Assembly (NCBI GenBank): GCA_017354895.1
Contig: CP071493.1
Span: forward strand, 496,001-560,000
Source: Podospora comata
Lineage: Eukaryota; Ascomycota; Sordariomycetes; Sordariales; Podosporaceae
DNA: 64,000 nt
Direction: 5' to 3'
Below, in pieces: positions 32,034 through 42,406 of this stretch. Below the pieces are notes generated by a model. That model was given only the letters and a program-made list of their open reading frames with translations, was not told the origin of the DNA and did not search any database. The translations under genes and the position numbers were made by a program. How positions within the stretch are numbered: the stretch's first letter is position 1; the number at the start of each line of letters is the position of its first letter.

Positions 32034-33572
32034 CTACCCCCTCTTCCCAGGATAATACCCCTCCGGCAAAAACAACCACGTCTCCGGCCTAAAAATCACC
32101 TCAAAACCAACCCCCCCATACGTGCCCACCGCACAACTCAAATCATGATACCCCTCCAACCCCGTCACGGGCAAATCAGTCGAGTCACCCTCCTCGTGCA
32201 AATTCCACCTCCCAGCCTGCAGCCCGTTCCTCGTAAAGAAAATCTCCGTCTCTATCCTCCCTGCCACCGCGGTAAAAGTCATACCGATACCATACCTCTC
32301 CCCGACTCTAAACGGTCCCGTAAAGTCCTTGCCTCCCCACCGGTCATTGATGAACTTGTGGCCGTCATCACCGTGAACAGCCAACGACCCGCGGTGCCAG
32401 CCAGGCTGCCGGAAGGATGGGTAAGGGAGGGCGGTGAACCCCAGACTGAGACAAATCTCGTGGGGGTTGGCGGCCGAAGTGATGGCGACTTCGTAGTAGA
32501 TTGTCTTCTCTGGGGTGGGGGAGGTGAAGGGAGAGTGGGTTTTTACTGTGTAGAGGGGGGGATAGCCGATGATGCTGGGTTTGGTGTTAGCACTGATTAA
32601 AAGAGTTGAGTGATGATAACGGAAAAACAAAACATACCAAGAATCAGTGGCGTTCCTGTCTGTCTGACCGGCCCAAATGCCGTGCTCTTTGAACTGGAGG
32701 GTTCCCTTGAACACATCGGGGACCATCAGACGGGGGTTGTGGTTGTTTTGAGCCTCCAGGGAGTGGTGGTCGAGGTCAATGGGCGGGGAAAGGGGGTGCT
32801 GACGGCACCATGCCTCGCCTGCTTCGGCTTCGGCCTCGGTGGCGTTGGTTGCGTGGGAGGAGTCATACGCCGCGAAGAAAGCAGGTGGGGGTGGAAAGAG
32901 AGAGGTGTCGGGGACGACTGACTCCCAGTCGTGCTTGGTCTCCTGGGGTTTAGATGCTGCGGGAATGGGAGGAGCGCTGGGAGGGGGAATGGAGGCGTAG
33001 TCATTACGCGGGAGAGGAGGACCAGGAGGGGGGGCGTAGTCGTTGCTAGCTCCGTGAGACGGTGGAGGCCCAGGAGGAGGGGCAAAGTCGTCACCAGCTC
33101 CGTGGGAATGGGGCGGCGGTGGTCCCAGGGGAGGTGCGTAGTCATTCCCGGTTCCGTGAGAAGGGGGTGGTCCGGGAGGAGGCGCATAGCTCTCTACGGC
33201 CGGCCGGGTATGAGAAGGAGGCGGCCCCGGAGGAGGGGCATAGTCGTTGGCTGGTAACTCAGCTGGTGCATTAGGGTTGTGGACTGAGTCGGGAAGCTCA
33301 ACGGGCATGGTGTGAGGTGTAGCTTGTGTCTGGCTGTACAGATTATTGGAATTCCAGGATGCTGGAGGTTGAACAGCAGAGAGGGGGCTAGGAGGCGGCG
33401 GCTGGTTATATTGCTGCTGATGCTGATGCTGCTGGGGCTGTGCCTGGTGTGATGACGAAGCGCTTGCTTTTGGCTCAGGTGCATACGTTGGCTGCTGAGG
33501 CGCCTGCCCTGGAGCTGGTCGTGGGGGGAGATCATCCCCATCATAGAGGTTCTTTTTGCTGCCGAAACACAT
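32034..33572 (-). CDS. SPRY-domain protein with proline-rich repeats (Ssh4/Ear1-like adaptor candidate)
   Basis: Two exons are proposed (33572-32638 and 32592-32034) with a very short 45-nt intron (GTATGT donor, TCAG acceptor), giving 497 residues. The intron is a multiple of three and stop-free, so an unspliced 512-residue reading also exists. The start MCFGSKKN has a Cys at position 2, a common palmitoylation context. Residues about 105-215 carry six copies of a Pro-rich repeat (DYAPPPGPPPSH type). The C-terminal 180 residues form a SPRY fold: KTIYYEVAITS, LSLGFTALPYPSFRQPGWHRGSLAVHGDDG, YGIGMTF and EIFFTRNG. Fungal SPRY proteins of this kind include Rsp5 adaptors such as Ssh4/Ear1, but no transmembrane segment is present here. 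A membrane-tethered trafficking or ubiquitin-adaptor role is only an inference. Confidence 0.8.
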   Translation of the reverse strand: MCFGSKKNLYDGDDLPPRPAPGQAPQQPTYAPEPKASASSSHQAQPQQHQHQQQYNQPPPPSPLSAVQPPASWNSNNLYSQTQATPHTMPVELPDSVHNPNAPAELPANDYAPPPGPPPSHTRPAVESYAPPPGPPPSHGTGNDYAPPLGPPPPHSHGAGDDFAPPPGPPPSHGASNDYAPPPGPPLPRNDYASIPPPSAPPIPAASKPQETKHDWESVVPDTSLFPPPPAFFAAYDSSHATNATEAEAEAGEAWCRQHPLSPPIDLDHHSLEAQNNHNPRLMVPDVFKGTLQFKEHGIWAGQTDRNATDSWYVLFFRYHHSTLLISANTKPSIIGYPPLYTVKTHSPFTSPTPEKTIYYEVAITSAANPHEICLSLGFTALPYPSFRQPGWHRGSLAVHGDDGHKFINDRWGGKDFTGPFRVGERYGIGMTFTAVAGRIETEIFFTRNGLQAGRWNLHEEGDSTDLPVTGLEGYHDLSCAVGTYGGVGFEVIFRPETWLFLPEGYYPGKRG

Positions 33573-34259
33573 TTTGGCTGGTTTCAGATTCTGTTTTGTT
33601 TCCTTTTGGTGAGATGTTGTAAGCGCACACGTTTTAAAGCGACTGGATGTTGGATGGTTGCCCAGTCACGAAGCACCTCAGCCAACGGGTGATAGACAAA
33701 GGTCAGTGAATGCCTTGCCTTTCAAATTCCAAAACCTATGGCAACAGAACGACTGGCTTCAATGTCCTTCTTGCGGCATCAGATGATGAGTGATGGATTA
33801 GGACACGGAGGGACCAACTGACGCGCTGGATAGAGGACCTTTTGGGGTGCGCAGCCACTGCCAAGATGGCGCTAGCCACCTGCGTAACCAGGCTTGATAA
33901 CAGCACAAGAACCCTCCAATTCCCCAAGGCAGTCGCTCTCTGCCCCACATTGCACCACCTGGATGATGACGTTGCTGCCAGATCTGACGAACTTACAATC
34001 TGTGGCGTTTAGCTACAGAACGTTTGAGTGGGGGACTGTACCCAGTCAATATTTGGAAACTGGCGAGGCCAGTCCAATCTTGCTCGAAGTCTCCTGGTGA
34101 CGTGGAAAGTAAGTTTGGCTTGGCGTTCCTGGCGCACTTTCGGAGCCGATGTCCGATGACTACCGGACCGGTATAGACCTTCCGTCGGCCCGATCGGATT
34201 GTGGATCTCGGCGAAGAGTTGACGATGAATAAGGGCAAGTATGTACGCCTGGGAAACAC
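33573..34259. other. Intergenic, promoter of the SPRY gene
   Basis: About 690 bp of ordinary composition upstream of the minus-strand SPRY gene. It holds that gene's promoter and leader. No other gene is seen. Confidence 0.5.
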
Positions 34260-34650
34260 AACTTTATATGATGTGGTTCAGACCGAACGCATCGTGTAAG
34301 GATAAGGTCCCGGTATTGCCCTTGATATCTTTAATGCTCGATATGTTATCACAGATAGTGAAAATTAAGTTGAGAACTTCTGAAAACAAATGAAAATGTC
34401 TAAAACTGCGTTTATTAACATCAAGTTATATTCAAAGTATCACGCAAATCAAACAAGTCAAATTTAAAGGCCTATTTGACATAATATAGAAAATTTAACG
34501 GTATATTTGAATTGATTTTAATTGAATTAAGTAAGCTAAATACTATTAAGTCATATCGCCAATTATTGCCCAATAATATATCTACTACTGACATATACTT
34601 GTTCAAATAAATTTCTGTAGGGTCTATTTTACAGTAGCTTACTGCTGTAA
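34260..34650. repeat. AT-rich, RIP-like decayed segment
   Basis: Base composition changes sharply near 34290: the following 360 bp are about 70 percent A+T by eye and rich in TA and TTAA, unlike the flanking genes. It directly abuts the LTR-like repeat at 34651. This is what repeat-induced point mutation leaves behind in filamentous ascomycetes. The ancestral sequence cannot be recognised. It contains AAAGGCCTATTT (34466-34477), also found near 49783. Confidence 0.55.
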
Positions 34651-34771
34651 TGTAACGAACTCCTATCCAAAACCTCTGAAAGAGATACTAGTTAAAGGCA
34701 CTTTTAAATAATCCTGGCTCAGTAAAGCTAAACAGTGTACAACAAATAGCTTGTCTTAATCACAACAGTCT
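34651..34771 (-). mobile_element. LTR-like repeat fragment, inverted partner of the copy at 35386-35506
   Basis: About 121 bp match, as an inverted repeat, the right-hand part of the LTR-like sequence at 35113-35506. This copy is richer in A and T in the way expected of RIP. It ends in the TGT/ACA form typical of LTR edges. It is a fossil fragment with no coding capacity. Confidence 0.55.
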
Positions 34772-35112
34772 AATGTCACAGACCAACCATATAGCAAGGC
34801 AGAGTAGGAACTGCAGCAGGCTGTGGTGGCCAATGAAGTAAAATGTAACGGTGGGGCTGCAGGACGATGGGGCGCTCACCCCTTGGCAAAGGTGATCCGG
34901 CTCACTTCTGCTAAGAAGTGAGCGCTGGTTTGGGGTGCGGCCACAGGCCTGAGGGTATGAGTAAGGAGGTGGGGATTCGGGGAGGTCAGGGGTCATGTAT
35001 ATAAGCGGTCTGCTTCTGACATTCTGTTTTAGACGGATCATCGACTTTTATTTTCTTCGTATTTTGTGCCTTGCATGCGTGCAGGCAATTCGGGCCCTCT
35101 GATCAGGCTAAT

Positions 35113-35506
35113 TGTCACAACCCTGGTATATGGACGAGAATAACGATTGGTTGTGGAACCACGGGAACAGGGGCCAATCGGGGAAACGCCCAGGGGAGCC
35201 AATCACAGCAAGAGATGACTGATCAGTGTGCTCGGCGCACTGATCAGACTGAGCAAGGTGATCAGTGTGCTCAGGCACTGAGCAGAGTGAGCACAACTTA
35301 GGAGAGGTCTATATATACGGAGGAACTGGCTGGTGTAGATAGACAGTTCCGCAGTATGCAATTACAAGTCACAATCGTTGGTATCTAGACTGTTGTGATC
35401 GAGACAAGCCATTGTTGTACACTGTTTAGCTGTACCGAACCAGGATTGTTCAGAAGCGCCTTCGACTAGTATCCCTTTCAGATGTTCTGGATAGGGGTTC
35501 GTCACA
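35113..35506 (+). mobile_element. Solo-LTR-like fossil (probable Ty3/gypsy-type), about 394 bp
   Basis: The segment starts TGTCACAAC and ends GTTCGTCACA, the TG...CA form of an LTR. It has a TATA-like TATATATA near 35312-35319 followed by about 190 bp that could be R-U5. An internal short repeat (GATCAGTGTGCTC, twice in 35221-35273) lies before the TATA. No internal coding region of a retrotransposon is next to it. Its right edge falls inside the vWA/alpha-kinase pseudogene. An alternative reading is that 34651-35506 is one 856-bp element with 121-bp terminal inverted repeats. No clean target duplication was seen. Family assignment is tentative. Confidence 0.45.
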
Positions 35507-36961
35507 TGTTGTTAAAGAATGACTTGGCAACAAGGCGAGTGGTGGAGGAGGTCGTTCGGGAGTAGGGCGCCACACGCGTCGCCCCCTTGTTGAACGGAGT
35601 CGAGCGAGTGTGAAGAGTCAGATGAATCAAGCCTATCCGGATCTTTCTGTTGGAAATCATCATATCCGTAGGCGTGTGGGCGCTGTATGTCATGATCTCG
35701 GGGCAAAGACCTTCCAGCTCCAAGGTCTTGTCAAACCAGCCAGGTGTGTCCCACTGCGGTGCAATTGACTCTAGTTGTATATCCTCTTCGTCCTCCTTGA
35801 TGAACACGAGCTATTAACCAGGTGATGTTGCTCTTTTCCGCCCCCGAGTACCATCAGCATTGCTTCCGCTTCTCAATGCCAAAGAAAGATGAACGCTGGT
35901 ATTCGAGATGGGCATCGAGATGGCCTGCACGATCAAGCCCTGTAGAGCACTGTACTAGTTCCCTAGATTTAACTCGGGGAACGTGAGGCCTGACTTGCCA
36001 CAGCGATGAAGCTTGTTGTTGACCTGCTCGCTGTAGTAATTGTCAGGAAGTAGGCTAGCCCCTGCTCCAGCTCCCGCATAGACCTGCGCGAAGACCGCGG
36101 CCATGCGATCGGTATGAGCAGTGATGCGCAAGAAGATGTAGTTGATGTTCAATTTGACCAGTCTGTAGATCAGCCAGTTGTACGTAAGGCCGTGATACTC
36201 ACTACCTGGCTCCATCCAGCTATCACGTAATAAGTCATTCAAGTCTCGACCCTGCGGTGGTGCATCGGCGATGTGAATGAGGCACCGGGTTTGTTGCTGC
36301 CAGGAATTTTTGGTGGCCCTCTGTATGGTGCCAAGAACATCTTCGGATTGTCGTCTCCTCTAGTTGCGGTCAAGGTGTTAAGAAAGACCAAGACTCCCTC
36401 AACGGAAGTTGTAAAGTCTTGAAACTGGATATGGGGTTTGTCCCGGTGATCTTTGTACCCAACCACAGCAATACGTAAAGCGGTTTCGTCAAAGAATAAT
36501 CTTTTGACCTCAGCTACGGTACTCTTGATTTGTTGTTTGACGGCGTCGAGATATGCTTTCAGAGGATGCGTGGTATCGACGAGAAATAGCAGGTCGGTTC
36601 AGCAGGCTGCCTTGAAGATTCCCTTCGTGTTGCGTGGTGGTAATGCAGCGTTTGCTCTGTCCACCGCTTCCAGGAACTGACGTATCCAAACCGTAGAGCT
36701 GACGGCAGATGCTGTTGAAAAGGTACTGCGAGGGCCGACTCTGGAGGCAGAACCCTCCACAGCCGACCCAACGCTAACAAAGCTCATCTGCGAAGGTGTT
36801 GATATCACAGATTCCGAGGGAGTTAAAATTCCAGATTGAGTAGGAGTCGACCTGTCAGATTGTAAAGATAGTGTACTTCTCGTAGGCACAGAACGCAAAA
36901 AAGCATTGACGATGGCAGTTATTTTAGCGCGCGAGGCTCTGGAGCGAGAGATGGACTCCAT
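35507..36961 (-). pseudogene. vWA / alpha-kinase gene remnant, truncated by the LTR-like repeat
   Basis: Fungal genes of this family join a von Willebrand A domain to an alpha-kinase (MHCK/eEF2K) domain. The remnant starts at an ATG at 36961 with a TATA-like TATATAT about 65 bp upstream (37026-37032). After a Ser/Thr-rich N-terminus, an in-frame TGA (36599-36601) lies just before the vWA domain (TDLLFLVDTTHPL, with the metal-site DxT). AVVGYKDHRDKPHIQFQDFTT follows, then a one-base shift near 36341. The next frame continues with TRCLIHIADAPPQGRDL, EPGSEYHGLTYNWL and KLNINYIFLRITAHTDRMA. A TAG (35955-35957) and a TAA-TAG pair near 35813 follow; the latter may lie in a decayed intron. The remnant ends in APQWDTPGWFDKTLELEGLC and the first strand of the kinase domain (TRLVAKSF), where the repeat begins. 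No kinase catalytic core remains. Confidence 0.8.
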
Positions 36962-37880
36962 GATTGCTAGAGACTACTGTACGGTTGCCGGAGAGAACGT
37001 CTGAGAAGGGGAGCATCGCCTTGCTTATATATGTGTACTAGCGGGCAAAAATTTCGAGTGAGATAAGCACTTTGTGTTTAACTGCTGTCATCTCCTTTGA
37101 TAGGTGTTTAGGAAATCTTTAAACGCCACTTTAAAGGGGAATGTTGTGGAGTCGGTTGGATGGTGAAAGAACCGGTCGAACTTTGGGGTCTTTTTACATG
37201 TAATAGCCATTACCCATTACCCACCACTACCATCACACAGGTGTGTACTTCTCACTGCGGAATGGTGGAGCGGTGCCTAATACGGCTGAGACAGACCATG
37301 TGAGAGATGTGGTAACAGCCTCCGGTGGGTAGCCGTTTGCTCCGGTCGAGCCCCAGGTTACAAGAGGAATGAGTGAACAAAAAGACTTAGTGTGCTGACA
37401 CCTCCCAATCACAACCTCCAATTATGAAGTTTAAAGGGCAGATGGTGGAGGTGAAAGATCCCAACCGAGCCAAAATTCCTCAAAAGTTCCGTAGGTACTC
37501 TTAGCTCATGATATTCTGCAGCCGGGCCAAAAAGACGCATCTCGGATGGTGGGATTCAAATGGGATAGTAAGTCATACGCAATAGGTAGTCGTCGGTGAT
37601 CAGACTCGCAGAGCAACACTCAAAATCCACCCGATGCTTGAGGCGAATGAAAGACTCAGATTGCCTTACTATCAACCTAGCTGGGCAACAGCTGGCCCAG
37701 AATCCAGCCACACCATCGCACATGCCATCTGAAAACCGGAACAACAACCCCAATCATCCCCAAATACCTGACGCCGAAAAGCCTCGACCCATTTTACAAA
37801 GTTCAATGGCATCAAAACGCCCCCAGACGCCCTTGACCCCCCCCCCCACCAACCCTTCGATGAGAACTGCTCAAGCCTAT
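36962..37880. other. Intergenic, no gene seen
   Basis: About 920 bp between the pseudogene's promoter and the 3' end of the Ca2+/H+ exchanger gene. The first 100 bp hold the pseudogene's TATA-like box. The rest shows no coding or RNA gene signal. Confidence 0.5.
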
Positions 37881-40546
37881 CTACGTCCCCCACGCACTCG
37901 TATCCTCTGCATTCGGATAGAAAAATGCTACCACACTGATGATAACGTAAGTCGCCAGCAGCAGAGCCCCCTCAAGGTAATTACTCCTCCCATCCAACAC
38001 CAAAAAGTTAGTGATAAACGCCGAGACAAACAAGCAAACGGTCTCAAAGAGCGTAAAATACAACGTCATGGGTTTTTCCATGATCCAGCCGATAATCACA
38101 ATCAGCGGCGTGATGAAGAGGGCGATCTGAATCGAGCTGCCCACGGCCACGCCGATGGCCAAGTCCATCTTGTTCTTCATGGCAACGGTGATAGCAGTGA
38201 CGTGCTCGGCTGCGTTGCCAACGATGGGCAGAATGATGAGACCAATGAAGATTTCGCCGATGCTGCTGGTCTTGACAAGACCGTTGATTGAGTCGACCAT
38301 GAACTCGGCACAAACAGCTACAAGAGCGGTCGATACGAGCAGCAAGATGACTGCGCTCCGACGGGAGAGCTCTTCAACATTTTCCTCGGCATCAGCCACA
38401 GCGCCGTTCGGGACGGCGGCCAGAGGAATCTGAGAGGGCATCATCGCGCCGGGAGGGCGGCCGAACTGGTTTAGGCGGTCGGGCAGCGAGTTCGTACGGC
38501 GAATTCCATAACGAACACGAGGCACTGGACCAGAGGGTACGGCCGGCATCGAGAAATCAGTGGGGCTGGTAAATACTGTGGGCGCAAGGCTGCGAGCGAC
38601 AGGTCGCAGTGTCCCACGAAGTCCCTGGAACGGGCTGCTTCGGGTCTGAATGACTTCACTCATGCCCTCAACATTCGGGGTCAATTGTGACATGGCGAAA
38701 TCGACTCTCCGAGGCTCGCCAGGTGAGAGGGGAGCCTTAATCCCAACAGCTGCTTCCTCGTCAATGGGTTGGTCCATGAATTCTTGGGAGCCGTTTCTCC
38801 GTGACTTGCGGTGCTTGTGATGTTTGCGATGCTTCTTGTGTCTCCGGTAACGATCACGCTTCCTGTGACGAGGTGGCTTTTCATCTTCAATGGCATCCTC
38901 GTGCGCCTCAAAGACCCCGGTTCCAGCCTTGGAAATACGGTTCTTTGCGGTCTCTTCAGAAGGCTGTCCCTCGCTCGTAGTACCGAAAGAGGGACTTCTA
39001 GTAGGGGTTCGCGTGCGAGTAGTGCTGTGGCCTTCACTCGTGTCGACTGAAATGATGCTGGACTTGCGATGGCGCTTGATAGCTCGTCTCATTCTCTTGC
39101 CAACAGTTTCTCGTGATGAATCAGAGTCGGAAGAATCTGAGTCACTCGACGAGCTGCTCTCTGAACTTGACGAGTCCAGCCAGTTGGCGACCGGTCCAGG
39201 TGTTGCCTCCTCATCAATAATGTGCTGTGGTGTCGACTCGTACATGTATGAATGTGACAGAAGCTGAAAGAGGAGATATATGATATACACCAACAGAAGA
39301 ATCTACGATGATTAGTCTCGATCACGACCAAATCCCGAACGGCTCTACTTACCACACTAGTACCACGGCTGATCTTGAGAGATTGGGCATCTGCTAGGTT
39401 CGAGTCGTTAAACGAAGCATGGAATGCAGTCTGTACACAATCAGTATGTGTCCTCAAAGCTCTCTGGCAATTCCACACTTACTGGCAACACCAAGCTGAT
39501 CACACTCAAACTCAATAGACAAGCACTCATCTGGGTGACGGTGCTGTTGTAGATCTGTTCCCGGAAGCGAAGACCGCCAAGGAAGAACGACATGCCCAGA
39601 ATCAGTAACAAGTTGGCCAAGATAGATCCAAGAAGAGAGGCCTGAACGATACGGAATTCATCCTGTTTTTGGTTAGAAATGTGCCAAACCGGCTGCACGG
39701 TAACACGTACCTTGACCAAAGCAATGCTGTTCAACGATGAAGGTGGTTAGCAATAACGTGAACACAGATTGAGGCAAAGTTCAGGATGTTGGTGCCGCCA
39801 GGCTTGCATCACTAAACAGGGGTTAAGGTACATACATGCTGTGCATCGTGTTAGTGAACCGTTTGATAACTAGCTGACAGGCACGCCAAGACATGTATGA
39901 CTTACAAGATGATCAGCTCTACCGCATTACCAAAAGTAATGTTCAGCAATGCGCCAAGGGAGTCGCCGAGCTTGCGCGCTACGGCTTCGGTAGCAAAGCT
40001 CAAGAGACCAGCAAGAGGTATGATGGCGACGGCATTCATGCCAAAAATAATGCCCGGAGAAATGCCCGGGACTTGCTCGACGGCGATGCCGATGGGGACA
40101 AAAACCAGCAAAATGTTCAGTTTGGAATGAAACAGGACAAATTTGATAGTGCACAGTATCCTACTGGGGATGCTGTCCTTGTTTCCAGGTTCCCGCTGTG
40201 GTTGAGAGTCTTCGTGTGGGTGTTTCCCATCACCCGCTTCGCCTAGGACAGGCCCCGGCTTCTCGGGCTGCGATGATGTACCGGGCATGGGCGTGCCGCA
40301 ACAACCATCTTCTGTCGTGTCGGTACCACCAGGGGCCGGCGGCGTTGGCATGGTGCCGCCGGGGCTGGCAGACATGGCTGATGCTCCATGCTGGCTGTTG
40401 GACTGTGTGGGCTCCAGGGTGGATGGATTGCTGATGGGAATCTGGTTTGAATTGATCTGTTTGGAAGGGTGATTCGCGGGTTTGCTTCTTATCCACGAGT
40501 TAATTCTATCCGTGTACCGAGATTTATCAGAGGTGGGTTCCTTCAT
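37881..40546 (-). CDS. Vacuolar-type Ca2+/H+ exchanger (CAX family)
   Basis: CAX proteins move Ca2+ into the vacuole in exchange for protons. Six exons encode 779 residues: 40546-39906, 39838-39836 (3 nt), 39726-39711, 39662-39483, 39430-39353 and 39302-37881. All introns have GT...AG ends and most show CTAAC branch sites. The first cation-binding repeat reads GALLNITFGNAVELI then IALVKDEFRIVQASLLGS. The second reads PIVGNAAEHVTAITVAMKNK with VGSSIQIALFITPLIVIIGW. A long hydrophilic tail comes before the first helix, and a Ser/Asp/Lys-rich loop of about 240 residues separates the two helix halves, longer than in yeast Vcx1. The start MKEPTSDKS (40546) is chosen because upstream frame residues lack similarity and the upstream ATG would add an unlikely 61-residue extension. 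Confidence 0.93.
39836..39838 (-). other. Predicted 3-nt micro-exon (CAT) of the Ca2+/H+ exchanger
   Basis: On the minus strand, intron 1 (39905-39839) runs from GTAAGT to CACTAACACGATGCACAG. The next three bases are CAT, followed at once by a second intron (39835-39727) running from GTATGT to TTGCTAACC...GAACAG. Each intron has its own donor, CTAAC branch site and acceptor. Including CAT gives AVELIIFIIALVK, the same length as the conserved AVELIVSIIALKK of CAX proteins. Leaving it out deletes one Ile from the cation-binding helix. The frame is kept either way. Confidence 0.75.
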
Positions 40547-41617
40547 CGAGGAAGGTGGGTGTTGATGAAGAATGATACGAAGTATCAAGGTATCTTTTAA
40601 GTTCGACGGATCGATTAGGAAGATGGAAGTTGCAGGGAAATGGCTGTGAGCCTTGATGGGGAAACGTGTTGAAGTACGCAAGTAATAGCAGAAAGGAGAG
40701 AGTGGCATGTGGCGGGCCACGTCCTGCAAAAACGTTGGAGGGGGGACAATGGGGGTCCAGTTGGGATGGCCCTGCCAAGGGCACGGGTGATCGGCAAGCC
40801 TGCCACTCCCGCTTTGGCCTTAGCTCAAGCTCCCTAGAAAAACAAGCTTCGGGCCCACCCTCCTACGTCATCTCGCTCTTTATTTTGTAGCGACCTCTAG
40901 AACCTCGTACTTCTCGAGAGAATGTCTCACAGTAAATAGCAATCTACGAGGAAACCAAGGCCCCGGGAACCCGCCTAGTGGATTTCAACACTTCAAAATA
41001 TGCACAAAAAAAAAAGTCGATAAAATCAGCCCGAAGCATCACAAGGTGGGTTTCCTGTACGCCAGTCATCCGAACACACGCAATACGTATACAAGCGGCA
41101 ACACCAATGTTGACAGGGCAGCTGACAGAGTGCAGTTGAGAGAGTGGGAAGGTAGCCAACAGTAATGAGACGACACACGTCAATGCAACTTGTCTATGTG
41201 ATACTTTCTGCAAAACAAATAAGTTTATAAACTAAATCTGTGTACAAAAATAAAGCCACTTCGGCAGTTGGAGCGGCGCCAAGAAGGCCAAGCAGGAACC
41301 AGAAAGCTTGACCGCACCGCTCTCGACCTCCGAAATCTTCTGAGGCCAGCAACATCTCGATGAGATGAGTGCTGAGCGTCAACCTCCCGCCATGACATAA
41401 GCTAGCGAAACATGGGGTGATGTCATTCTCACTCCCATCTTATTCAGAGCGTGAACTCGGAATTGCGCTCTGTATTTCTGAATAAACAACATCTACAACC
41501 ACGTGGCTTCTTTCTCTGCTTTTGCTTATTCATTTGGCCTGGCCACCTCCCATCTTTGACGAATTTCACCAGCTTCGCAAATCAGTGAAGGAGATGGGAC
41601 ACGGTGTGGTATTGCGA
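40547..41617. other. Intergenic, no gene seen
   Basis: About 1.07 kb between the start of the exchanger gene and the 3' end of the F-box gene. It holds the exchanger promoter and leader. No other gene is recognised. Confidence 0.5.
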
Positions 41618-42406
41618 TCAGCACCTGACAATGGTGGGAATGGGATAATCCAGACGCTTTCCAATAACGGTCGATCGGGTCGAGTACTCGCATATGAGAT
41701 GGCACGGACGAATATCATATCTGCTCTCCATCACACGCATGAAAAGCCTCATTTCTCTTTCGTTCCCATACTTCGTCGATTGCGTGAAAATGCTTGTACC
41801 CTTTACGTAAAGCTCATCGTTGATGATCTTTGCTTCCCAGGCCTGGGTTTCTTCGATTCTGTGTGGTCTGTGCAGCACTCCCGACACATTGACTACCTCG
41901 AGGTTCAAGACCTTCACATCCGGCACATGCGACTTGCCATAGAAGTGACGATTCATAATGAGCCGATTCAAGTTGGAATTCAGATTATATCCACCCAGAG
42001 ACCATAAACCAAAGGTCGTCAAAGAAACCTGACCGAACGGTGACATATATCTGATATCAGGCCGGTTGGAAATTGGGCAATAGTAAGGAGTCTTCCAGTC
42101 ATAACCCCATCGGTGGGGCCTCATGCAGACAAAGCACAGTTAGAGGGGAGGACAATCTTGTTCAATCCATCCTAGAAGCGTAATTCTAGCTTCGCCGGTC
42201 AAAAGCGCTGCGAGTGACTGTGGGAGGTAACTGCAATAAAAATACTGGCAGGTCAAGACGAATGAGACGACGGATTCAGGAGGGAGATTCTCTAGAATCA
42301 TGTGGATGAGTTCTGCGGGTAGTTCAAAACCGGGCGGAGACACCAGGGTTTGCCCTCTCCATAGGCGTGACGGAAGAAGTCGTCGAAAGGAAGTGGCCGG
42401 GGCCAT
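41618..42406 (-). pseudogene. F-box protein gene with an in-frame stop (probable pseudogene)
   Basis: The frame from the ATG at 42406 encodes an F-box near residues 28-60: ELPAELIHMILENLPPESVV then FVLTCQYFYCSYL. F-box proteins link substrates to SCF ubiquitin ligases through Skp1. An in-frame TAA at 42140-42142 ends this at 88 residues, just before LCFVCMRPH, which resembles the Cys-rich link (DCP...LC..C...H) common after fungal F-boxes. The same frame then stays open for another 178 codons to 41618. One C-to-T change (CAA to TAA) would explain the stop. An upstream in-frame ATG at 42490 exists but its extension looks unlike the family. It could be a recent pseudogene, an assembly error or a truncated product. 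Confidence 0.65.

Noticed and set aside
34651-35506. A single DNA transposon with 121-bp terminal inverted repeats
   Set aside because: Kept only as an alternative: the TG...CA ends, TATA box and R-U5-like tail fit LTRs better, and no clear target duplication or transposase was seen.
37596-38291. 231-codon plus-strand frame over the 3' end of the Ca2+/H+ exchanger
   Set aside because: It is a shadow of the exchanger's last exon, whose second cation-binding repeat is unmistakable.
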